A stretch of DNA of 64,000 bases from Gigantopelta aegis (lineage: Eukaryota; Mollusca; Gastropoda; Neomphalida; Peltospiridae), in NCBI RefSeq assembly GCF_016097555.1, contig NC_054706.1, forward strand, positions 27,610,282 through 27,674,281. Reading direction: 5' to 3'. The notes under the pieces are model-generated. The model saw only the letters and a program-made list of their open reading frames with translations. It was not told where the DNA came from and did not search any database. This document shows positions 44,880-54,600 of the stretch, piece after piece. Position numbers and translations under genes: made by a program. The first letter of the stretch is position 1. Every line of letters begins with the position of its first letter.

Positions 44880-45118
44880 TAGGTGTAGCAATAGTAACCG
44901 TGTAAACATAGACATTGAAGATCACAGAAACACGAGTATAAACTACATTGTGATTGCTGAGTAAGATGTGACGAACAAAAGAGCTGTAGAAAGCGAAACT
45001 AGATTGTGGTTTCTGAGTTATTTACGAACTGATTCCTAATTCAACTATTCGCTAAGTGTTAATCGCTATTTTAGGGTGTTTTCTTGGTGTTCTATACAAA
45101 TATATCTCTTATATCAAA
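44505..45118 (-). promoter_or_regulatory. Inverted copy of the gene A 5' flank, displaced from gene B
   Basis: Read on the minus strand it follows 2556-3110 closely: GAACACCAAGAAAACACCCT, CTCTTTTGTTCGTCACATCT, CATTAACTCTCTTTAAAGGA and GCCATTGTGAACAAGTATTC. Homology ends abruptly at about 44505, 2.2 kb upstream of the gene B start codon, whereas in gene A it ends about 44 bp upstream. A (CA)n tract at 44847-44875 is inside. It may be the ancestral promoter and first part of the 5' UTR of gene B. Confidence 0.55.
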
Positions 45119-45138
45119 ACAAACAAACATACATACAT

Positions 45139-46472
45139 CAGAGATGGGGCGATTACTTGACAAAAGTAATCGATTACGATTACGATTACTTTAGAATGTC
45201 ACGATTACGATTACGATTACGATAACAAGATAATTGAAAGTAATCGATTACGATTGCGAATACATTGTCTAGCAATCATGATTACAATCATGATTACATT
45301 TCCACAAATCTACACAAATAATGAAATGATGTTACCACCATGAAGTTATGCACTTTATTTTACAACCATACCGATTTCATTCATTGAAAGACATAATGGA
45401 TAATTTTGGATTATTTATTAAATTATTTCAAACATTTATAAACGACGTATGTATACTGCAGGGAGGGAATCAGTTTCCAAAACCAGATTTATTATTCTTA
45501 AATTTGGATTATTGACGAATATGTACCCATAACCATAGGTATAATAATTGTATCAATGCATAACATATATATTTTGTTATATTATTGAAATAAGCCATAA
45601 TTAGTAATTGCAAACTGTCTGATCACTATTACTTGTTTTGTTTTTTTATTGTTTGTAGAACGTATACCATTTAATACCATCCACAAATTTAATTTATAAA
45701 TTAAGAAATAAAGAACGAAAGAAAAGAACAGACAAGTAAATAAATAATTATATTTATATCTGCATACATATACATGTGCACAAGTTGCTCATTGCATTTA
45801 ATTATTGACATTCCAAAAACGACTATTATTAATGAATCGATTTGCAGTCATGCTTGCTTTGTGCCATATTATAAGGATCCAGTTGTATCGGTGAAAATTA
45901 TAAGTATCTTGGTCTGGGTGTTTTTATTTTGGTATCATTAGAAGCGCCGCGTTTCGTAGAACATCTGTTAAAATCAGCTTTTGGGAATTTGTATCAGACG
46001 TATTAATATTTTAAGCTATTTTAAAGGGAAAATAAACCAAGGTTTATCGTGATAGACTACTTTCAACTGGGTGTTTGCTTAATTAGTTACGTTATTTGTG
46101 GTTGTGTCTGCGACAGGGTGAGGATGACTGCCCTGGGTAACATTCATTTGATAATCCAGACGTTATGATCCCCTGTTTCTCAAGACAAATAATAGTTCTA
46201 CTATGAGAGTAGTAGACAATGGGAGATCAGTTCTACAGACTGACCAGTACTGCTTCTAACTATAGGCACTGTTACTGGAGTTGATGCTAAACACATCTAA
46301 GTTTAGTAAATAATTATGAGTAATCATGAAAGTAATCGCTGATTACGATTACATTAGCAATGTAATCGATTACGATTGCGATTACATGACATTCTCAAAC
46401 AATGTAATCGATTACGATTGCGATTACATGAAAACATGTAATCGATTACTGATTACGATTGCCCCATCTCTG
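45139..46472. mobile_element. hAT-like element with GATTAC-rich inverted ends
   Basis: CAGAGATGGGGCGATTAC at 45139 and the complement of CAGAGATGGGGCAATCG at 46472 are inverted termini. Inside each end are arrays of TAATCGATTACGATTACGAT. Flanking octamers ACATACAT and ATAGATAT agree only partly. CAGAGATGGG ends are known in hAT elements. No transposase is present in the 1.3 kb. Confidence 0.65.
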
Positions 46473-46492
46473 ATAGATATATATATATATAC

Positions 46493-46531
46493 ATAAATTG
46501 CACTTTGGTCCTACACCAAAGTGCAATTTAT
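46493..46531. other. Perfect 17-bp hairpin
   Basis: ATAAATTGCACTTTGGT and ACCAAAGTGCAATTTAT are perfectly complementary around the loop CCTAC. It lies between a short TA tract and unique sequence, just outside the hAT-like element. A cruciform, the core of a foldback element or a small hairpin RNA are all possible. Confidence 0.6.
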
Positions 46532-46596
46532 TTATTACATGCTCTACTCTCTTAAAGTATTGAGCACCTTTCAAGCCTTTAACTATAACCACCAGT

Positions 46597-46798
<202 letters not shown>

Positions 46799-46833
46799 TA
46801 ATACAATCTACCTAGTCCAGTTGTGCGATTATA
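46799..46833 (-). repeat. Isolated unit of the 15.2-kb 30-bp minisatellite
   Basis: On the minus strand TTATAATCGCACAACTGGAC followed by TAGGTAGATT matches one unit of the gene A intron 2 array, 30 kb away. Confidence 0.75.
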
Positions 46834-46857
46834 ACGACAGTAATATATTTTTGCAAT

Positions 46858-47649
46858 TTAAAGGGTCATTCCCGAGTTTGCTGCACGTTTTAAGATGTTA
46901 TCGACTAACAAACTTTTTAATGATTATAATTACATATCAAATATATTTTTCTGCATAAAGTATTAGTGGCTGTATGTTAAACGTGTTTCTGATCGTTCTA
47001 ATATTTGTACTAGGTTAAATGTCATCTTATTTCCTAAACCGGCCTCGCTGGCGTCGTGGAAGGCCATCGGTCTACAGGCTGGTAGGTACTGGGTTCGGAT
47101 CCCAGTCGAGGCATGGGATGTTTAATCCAGATACCGACTCCAAACCCTGAGTGAGTGCCCCGCAAGGCTCAATGGGTAGGTGTAAACCACTTGCACCGAC
47201 CAGTGATCCATAACTGGTTCAACAAAGGCCATGGTTTGTGCTATCCTGCCTGTGGGAAGCGCAAATAAAAGATCCCTTGCTGCCTGTCGTAAAAGAGTAG
47301 CCTATGTGGCGACAGCGGGTTTCCTCTAAAAAAAATCTGTGTGGTCCTTAACCATATGTCTGACGCCATATAACCGTAAATAAAATGTGTTGAGTGCGTC
47401 GTTAAATAAAACACTTCTTTCTTTCTTTCTGATTTCCTAAAATACTGTTTTTTCGTACGTACGAAATTATTTGAAGACAAAACCCAGTTTGGGGTTTTTA
47501 CATATATTAAGACGACGAGAAACACATTGAATATGCAGACACTGATATTCTAAACAAGAAAATATATTTATTATGTAAGTTTAATCGTAGAAATATTTTA
47601 TTAGTCGAAAACATCTTTCAGTGCATCAAACTCAGGAATGTCCCTTTAA
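46858..47649 (+). mobile_element. TTAA-targeted MITE (copy 6) interrupted by a SINE
   Basis: TTAA at 46858-46861 and 47646-47649 with family ends. The element holds TTTCGTACGTACGAAAT. It is split by the SINE at 47038-47431; without it the MITE would be about 390 bp, like copy 2. Confidence 0.85.
47038..47431 (+). mobile_element. tRNA-derived SINE, full length, with 9-bp target duplication
   Basis: Head CCGGCCTCGCTGGCGTCGTG, B box GGGTTCGGATCCC, body GCTATCCTGCCTGTGGGAAG and TAAAAGATCCCTTGCTGCC, tail GTTAAATAAAACAC plus (CTTT)n. ATTTCCTAA stands before (47029-47037) and after (47432-47440). It is inserted into the TTAA MITE. Confidence 0.92.
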
Positions 47650-47670
47650 ATATGAACAGAAATAAATATT

Positions 47671-47673
<3 letters not shown>

Positions 47674-47746
<73 letters not shown>
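47674..47746. repeat. (GA)n microsatellite
   Basis: Pure GA tract just upstream of the broken exon 1 copy. Confidence 0.97.
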
Positions 47747-47751
<5 letters not shown>

Positions 47752-47769
47752 AATGGAGAAAAGACGCAA

Positions 47770-48425
47770 TAAAGTTTTCTAAAAACCAACATTTTGAAGA
47801 TGGAAGAAGGTACCAAAAATATATTGAAAGCAGTGTTTGTTCGTCTGATGTTTTTAATCCACACTTTCCTGGCCTACTGGCGCGTGGCGTCCGTCTATGG
47901 TTAGATTTGTTTTTTTCTACTCTTCCTTCTCCTGCTGCAGGTGGCCGAGGGGATCTACACCGTCGTCAGAAGAAGAGGAGTGGAATATGAATGGTAAGGC
48001 CAGTTAGGTTTGATTAATCGCTTTAACGATGTGCTGCAGGTGGCCGAGGGGATCTACACCGTCGTCACAAGAAGAGGAGTGGAATATGAATGGTAAGGCC
48101 AGTTAGGTTTGATTAATCGCTTTAACGATGTGCTGCAGGTGGCCGAGGGGATCTACACCGTCGTCAGAAGAAGAGGAGTGGAATATGAATGGTAAGGCCA
48201 GTTAGGTTTGATTAATCGCTTTAACGATGTGCTGAAGTTAATAGAATGATTCCGCTTGAAAAATAACGCAGACCTACAATACATTAATTTCTTTGCTAAC
48301 CACACTCCACCACCAAACAAATTACTACAGAACGCACTGCTCAAACACATAAACCCATGAACCCTCGATCGAAGGAGATTTCTTAAGGCATTACGACCAG
48401 AAGGCAACCTTCACCAAGCATCTTA
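47770..48425 (+). pseudogene. Broken duplicate of TMEM26-like exon 1 and adjoining intron
   Basis: From AAAACC upstream of an ATG (47800) it follows gene A exon 1 and 290 bp of intron 1. It reads MEEGTKNILKAVFVRLMFLI and [10 protein letters not shown], then a TAG at 47902-47904 (codon 35), where gene A has TCG-type coding. The 3' part of the exon, its donor and 50 bp of intron are present three times (99-bp unit). No exon 2 or 3 on this strand follows before gene C, which is on the other strand. Homology to gene A ends at CATCTTAA near 48425, exactly where gene A carries a TTAA MITE. Confidence 0.88.
47935..48231 (+). repeat. 99-bp triplication spanning an exon-intron junction
   Basis: CTGCAGGTGGCCGAGGGGAT starts the unit at 47935, 48034 and 48133. 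Each unit holds the exon end GAATATGAATG|GTAAGGCC and intron sequence to TTTAACGATGTG. The copies differ at one or two bases, so the triplication is recent. Gene A has one copy. Confidence 0.95.
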
Positions 48426-49640
48426 ATAAGTTAATATAACACAAGAACACCGTGTGTGGCGGGAGGGGGAGGCGGGTGCATATCAATCAATGCCCCACGA
48501 TTAGTAATGGCTTATAAGGCCGTTGTATGTACCATCCTGTCTATGGCAGCGCTTGTGCCGCCCGCCCCAGGCGGAATGTATGGCTGTGTGTGAATGTTTT
48601 AGTTTTTAATTATTTATGGTATATTAATATACTTTTAATTAATTGTTATAATAAATATGGTGTATTAGTTGTTGAACTTTCCTCTTAGCAATTTTAATTT
48701 AGTACTATTTTTATATATATGTACCCGTTTTCTTTTAAATCAAACAGGTTTTAAACGGTATTAATTTGATCGGTCAATTTGTATTTATACAAAAAAAAAA
48801 AAAACCTGACCGGTACTCGGAGCCACCCACTTGACGACTAGTGGTCACCTGGGTGACACCGAGGATTATATAATAATGACTTTGTCATCCGTTTAGGTGA
48901 CGCACCCGATTGGGTGTGGTGCTCACGAATGCTTGGGGAGAGCGGCGAGGACACCTCACCATAGTAACTGAATCAATCCACCAGCCAATTAACAACACCA
49001 AAGACTCCTATACGTTTCACCAGCACTCCAGACGGCGGCTCGCGGGCTTATCATCTATCATTATCATATCATTCATACCATCCTAAATACCGGCCCACCT
49101 GTGTTACATGGATAACCTGGGGGGGGGGGGGGGGGGGGACGCCGTGGTAGGGTGCATATTTGGGTGCGGTAGGGCGTTGGCGGTTTTGGCCGATAGGGAA
49201 GCCTGTTAGGAGGCCTCCCCCCCCCCCCGGAACGCCCCCCCGTGGAAATCCGGACTTACCATAGTGGGCCTCCCGCCTGTTTGATCGCCTGATTGCCGGT
49301 GGCGCGGTGCTCCCCGCTTTACGAATCCTTTATCCTCCAGGGCCTAATTAATAAAATAAAAAAATATATATATATATATATATAAATATTATTAGTAATT
49401 AATTAATTATATTATATAATTATTTAGATTTGCCCGATCGAAATTTCAATTAATTGCACCTACTAATTATATATTAAAACAATAGAAGGATATAAGGCTT
49501 TTAATTATGGTGCTATTATAAATATGTGAGTAATAATATGTAAATATGATAGATCCCTAACTGTAATTGATATAATTAATTAAGTTTGTAAGTGGTCATA
49601 CCACAACATTTAAAATTACCCCATGCATTTTTTTAACCAC
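48426..49640. other. Intergenic between the broken exon and gene C
   Basis: Holds G and C tracts (49120-49138, 49218-49229, 49645 onward) and a (TA)n at 49365-49383. A moderately GC-rich block at 48810-49330 resembles repeat DNA but matches nothing I recognise. No gene. Confidence 0.4.
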
Positions 49641-49654
49641 CCCTCCCCCCCCCC

Positions 49655-49765
49655 CCCCCCCTCCCGCCCCGGAATCGACAACTGGCGATGTCAGAGGCCG
49701 AGTCCGGGGTGGGCGTGCCTGAACCCTCGTGGATAGGGGCACGTAAATATAGTTACCCATACCCA
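49655..49765 (-). repeat. Dispersed ACGTGCCC repeat, second copy
   Basis: Inverted relative to the copy at about 14285-14400: TCAGGCACGCCCACCCCGGA and GGCCTCTGACATCGCCAGTT on the minus strand. A C tract adjoins it, as a G tract adjoins the other copy. Confidence 0.65.
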
Positions 49766-49919
49766 TATGGCTCGTATCAAAGACTCCTATTGCTACTTTT
49801 CGAACGAATCAGCAGTAGAGGATTCTTTCTTTCTCTCTCGTAATAGGTGGGGGGATGTGGCACAGTAGTTAGTGGGTGGGGCACAAGCCATATTTTATAT
49901 CTTTATTTATAGAGTATGG

Positions 49920-50150
49920 CAAAAAACCGTGTCATTTTCCGTCTGCGGGTGTCTCGCACATCGGCGCGTCGAGAGCATCCCTCGGTGTTGACGGCGGGTC
50001 CGGATGAGCTGGTCTTTTCGTCTTGGGCCGAGCCGGGGGCGGCGACGCAGAAGGGACCGCCGCTGCCGGTTGAGCCGCCAGTTTTCGTAATTCGTAATTC
50101 ACCCGAATCATTTCGTATACCCTCGGCATAATCCCGAATGTTTTCAAATT
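49920..50150 (-). other. GC-rich coding-like relic, related to 14640-15180
   Basis: On the minus strand it encodes a Pro/Ala/Arg-rich stretch beginning MKTFGIMPRVYEMIRVNYEL. Downstream on that strand is an AATAAA at about 49903. It shares composition and neighbouring repeat with the block in gene A intron 2. Family unknown; a remnant of a large mobile or virus-like element is possible. Confidence 0.35.
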
Positions 50151-50184
50151 CTTTTCAAATCACTGGCATGATTTTGCAAGTAAG

Positions 50185-50540
50185 GTTTTGATTGGTTGAA
50201 TGAAAGGTCAACTGGACATGAGCTCCAACGGGCTGCTGTTAGATCCACATGTAATAGTGGAGCTAATTTTAATTAGATTGGAAGAAGTATAAAAGGCTGA
50301 CGTCAATGGACGTCAACGGCCCTGCCTACCGGTGTCTACACAATTGCGCGAGTCTTCCCTGGGTTTTCATGCCACGACCAGAAGCGGTCAGGCCCTTTTT
50401 AAGGGCCCTATGGGCAACCTAGGGAGACACCACAACATCGTAGAAGTCTAATTAACGAGCTACACTCGATTCACTAATGTCAAAACCTATATTAGCTTTT
50501 ACACTTTCTTTTTTGACCGACCGTTCAATAAACTTTATTT
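50185..50540 (+). promoter_or_regulatory. Promoter-like block with CCAAT and TATA words
   Basis: GATTGGTTG at 50190, TATAAAAGG at 50289, the 20-mer ACGTCAATGGACGTCAACGG at 50300 (also at 23503), then a GGCCCTT-TTT-AAGGGCC hairpin at 50391 and AATAAA at 50527. The spacing resembles a short pol II unit or the regulatory repeat of a mobile element. No protein is evident. Confidence 0.35.
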
Positions 50541-50935
50541 AAAAAATAATTTTTTTTTTTTTTTTTTAAAACATCCACGTCACAGCACGTCCACGTCACA
50601 GCATACAGTTACGAAAATTGTTGGGACAGCCATGACAATATTATATGATTGTAAAGTAGCGATACCAGGGCCCCAACCCTGGCACTACTAAAAAACATTC
50701 TGAGGTTAATAAACTTTATTTAAAATAAAAAAATAAAAACATTTTAAAAAACATTATCACCATCATACCAAAACTGTCTTTAAAGCGGCCTATAATTGAT
50801 TAAAGCTTCATAGTAATGTTTCCAGCACCCTGCCTTCAATTTGTTTTCGCTACAAAATATACAACACACAAAGTGCGATAGATACATCTTGCTACAAGAT
50901 ATATACATACATAAATATATTAATATGTTATGACG
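50541..50935. other. 3' flank of gene C
   Basis: T tract at 50550-50568 and duplicated words AATAAACTTTATTTAAA (50527, 50709). On the minus strand no clear AATAAA close to the stop was fixed. Confidence 0.4.
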
Positions 50936-51625
50936 CTACTTCAACTTAGTTGTTTCGAGTTCATTAAGTTCATTCAGTTCGGTGCCAGAGTCGATAATGG
51001 AAATCTTATCTTCATTTCGGTCACTCGTCTTGTTCTCTTCATCATCGCCATCATTCTCGCTGTTGGACGCCGTGTATCCGAACAGGACGAGCAGTCTGTA
51101 GATCAGAAGGATGATCACGAATATGTTCTTGAAGGTAAAGAACAAAATACTGTACGTGATCAGCCTGTACCGTATTAAAGCGGACAAACGCACGCTCAAA
51201 TACGGACCATCTTGTAGAAGAAACGTTAACACAATACTCCAGATTTCTGTTTCGAAAAATCCCCGCAGTGGAGATCTCTTGCTGCTTATAACGTCGTCTT
51301 GGAGTCTCCTTGGAGCCACGCGACTTTTCTTGGAACTTTTCGTGGCGGTGAGGACTACCGTGAAGAGCATCAGACTAAACGTCCAAGCCACCAAGATTCC
51401 AATCGTCAAATCTCGGTCCTGCCTGACAGGCGATTCGTCGAAGAGAACAAACAGTTCAGAATTGTCGGAAGCCATCCCGATGTAGACGAATAAAAGTTGC
51501 GAGAGTTGGTCACGTGACAGTTTACCTCTTGGCAACATTATCCTACCTAAGACCATCAGAAACAGCATTGACTGTTCAATGATGGAGACCCAGATGTCGG
51601 GTGCAAGAGTAAACGGTAAGGTCAC
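50936..51625 (-). CDS. TMEM26: Gene C exon 3 (terminal)
   Basis: Starts after TTTCAG with GTG ACC and encodes 229 residues plus TAG. The acceptor sequence (TTATTTCAG|GTGACCTTAC) is the apparent source of the minisatellite that begins about 100 bp further into intron 2. Confidence 0.92.
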   Translation of the reverse strand: MTLPFTLAPDIWVSIIEQSMLFLMVLGRIMLPRGKLSRDQLSQLLFVYIGMASDNSELFVLFDESPVRQDRDLTIGILVAWTFSLMLFTVVLTATKSSKKSRVAPRRLQDDVISSKRSPLRGFFETEIWSIVLTFLLQDGPYLSVRLSALIRYRLITYSILFFTFKNIFVIILLIYRLLVLFGYTASNSENDGDDEENKTSDRNEDKISIIDSGTELNELNELETTKLK

Positions 51626-54600
51626 CTGAAATAAAGATAGTAAAGTTAAAACAAGAATCGACCTATTCTGTACTTTGAAGGCTGATGTTGGTGATCATAA
51701 AAACGAAAAAAATATTTATTTATGGAAATCCACATGAACTGTAAGGTCACCTGAAACAAACCAGATGAACTGTAAGATTAAACCAAATGAACTGTAAGGT
51801 CACCTGAAACAAACCAGTTGAACTTTTATATTTACACACTTTTACACTATTATAAAGCAAATATAAAACACAATATCTCAAAAAGTGGGGGAACATGCCC
51901 CCCTTGCCCCCCCCCCCCCCCATTTTCTACGCCAGTGTCCTGAAACAAACCAGATGAATTGTAACGTCAAACCAAATGAATTGTAAGGTCACCTGAAACA
52001 AATCAATTGAAATGTAAGATCACTTGAAACAAACATGACAAACTGTAAGGTCAAACTAAATGAATTGTAAGGTCACCTGAAACAAACCAATGGAACTGTA
52101 AGATCAATTGAAACAACCATGATGAACTGTAAGGTCACTTGAAACAAATCAGATGAACTGTAAGGTCACCTGAAACAAACCAGATGAACTGTAAGGTCAA
52201 ACTAAATGAATTGTAAGGTCACCTGACACAAACCAATTGAACTGTAAGATCAATTGAAACAACCATTATGAACTGTAAGGTAACTTGAAACAAATCAGAT
52301 GAACTGTAAAGTCACCTGAAACAAACATGACAAACTGTAAGGTCAAACTAAATGAATTGTAAGGTCACCTGAAACAAACCAAAGGAACTGTAAGATCAAT
52401 TGAAACAACCATGATGAACTGTAAGGTCACTTGAAAGAAATCAGATGAACTGTAAGGTCAAACTAAATGAATTGTAAGGTCACCTGACACAAACCAATTG
52501 AACTGTAAGATCAATTGAAACAACCATTATGAACTGTAAGGTAACTTGAAACAAATCAGATGAACTGTGAGGTCACCTGAAACAAACCAGATGAACTGTA
52601 AGGTCAAACTAAATGAATTGTAAGGTCACCTGAAACAAACCAACTGAACTGTAAGATCAATTGAAACAACCATGATGAACTGTAAGGTCACCTAAAACAA
52701 ACCAGATAAACTGTAGTCACCTGAAACAAACCAGATGAACTGTAGGTAGTACTAAAGCAAATAACTTCCGGCTGGGTCAAAGTTCGAGGTGCACCGAACT
52801 TTTGATAGAGAAGTGATCACCACAAGTCCTGTGATTGGTTATAAATATGAGTGTGTTGGCTGTAAAAAATAATAGTTTCATCTGGGTAAAAAAAAAATGC
52901 AATTTTATTTCATATAGTACCAATGTGTCAAGTAGCCTTGTGCTTGAAACATGTATGGGGTTACCTGTAAAAAAACATACTCGAATTTTGTGCGGAACTA
53001 GGGTAGTCATAGACGCTACCCGTTATCTCAGAAACGAGCAGCTTGACCCCCCATTTTTTTCTGATTCACTTTAAGTGTGAGGGGTGGTAATATTTATATC
53101 CGTGGCGTTTATGTCGATTGATACGCTACAGGTAGGAGTTTTAGCCACATATGTTACTGTTGTCGTCTATGGGATTTGATTTGATAGTATACACCCTATA
53201 GCACATATTCAGTGCATAATAAAAAATATTATGATTTTGTCATTTTATTTAATTAAACTATACTGGTTGATTAATTAGCCATCACTCGACCATGCAAGTT
53301 CACAATGACCTTGGCCTTGATAATAATCTCTGTACATGGCTCTGAATGGAGTTTGAATCAAAGTTAGCACTGAAGAAAAGTTAGTTTTTGCCTATAATTC
53401 ATACTGTAAAGATTTCAATAATTTCTTTTTACATGGTATTTGACTTGCCATATACAACTGCTCTTAAATATGGTATTATATATAGGCAACCTGAACTAAG
53501 ATTTTAATAGCAATTTATTTTTATATTAAAAATAGCATGTGCCAATAGTGGGTTAATGTCTTTAGTTTCCATTAACGTTGTTAATATTTCATGTATGAAA
53601 TTCTGAAAAAACAAATTTGTAAAGAACTTGATTTTTATTGTCATTTTGACATATTTATAGGGTGCTAAGTTATATTTTAGACAAATGTGTAGTTTTATGC
53701 AAAATTTAAAGTAAATTTGAAGAAAAACTTTACCAAAAACATAAGTAAATTAGTTGTCACTATTGTGCCTTCTGTTCTTATTTATACATAACAATAAGGT
53801 TGTTAAACATATACTTAGATCTCCAGATCATTTTTTTCTTTCTTAATAATCACTTAGCTCTCACGAAGAGCATTTTGAGTTTATACTAGATTCAGAACCA
53901 ATTTTTTCAGATTTGATTATCTGCCTTGGATTAAGTTGATAATTTATTTTATTGTTAAAGCTGTATTACCTAATGTTACTAGCTAAATAAAATGCTGGAT
54001 TACAGATTGTAGGAATACATCCAATATACATATTGTATTAATCCGGATTAGAAAATAATGCAAGAATATAGATGTTTGGGTAATTTTGTCATTTAAAAAT
54101 AACTTTTTTCAGTAATTAATAAAAAATAAATGTGTGAAAGCTGCATGATAATTCCAGATATCACAACTATTAAAACCTCCAACTACAGTAGGCTATAAAT
54201 AAAATATAGTCAGGAATATTGGTGGCTGCCAATGATTTTGATGGTTCATTATGAAACTCAGCATGGCCGATGGATTTGAAATTCCCACACCTGGTAACTT
54301 CAAGACACCCACACCCAGCATACAGGATTTCCTCCCAACACTAATGTTCAGGACATTAAGTCATTACTTCATACAGGTACAGTCATGTTTGTGTTTCCTT
54401 CCTCAGACGGTGTATTTTTTTAATACTGATATTTCTTTGATGTGCCTGTTAAGGTCTTCATAATCTAGGGGTCAATCAAGTGCATGTGTTTTAATGGAAT
54501 TCTTTAAAGGGGTAGAGGTACTCTGACTATCTTTGTTGTCTCTACATATAATATATATACCTGAGTACACACACCCAACTGAAAGTAAATATCTTCAGGA

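Noticed and set aside
50391-50407. Histone mRNA 3' stem-loop
   Set aside because: The GGCCCTT-TTT-AAGGGCC hairpin resembles it, but stem and loop lengths are wrong and no histone coding sequence precedes it.
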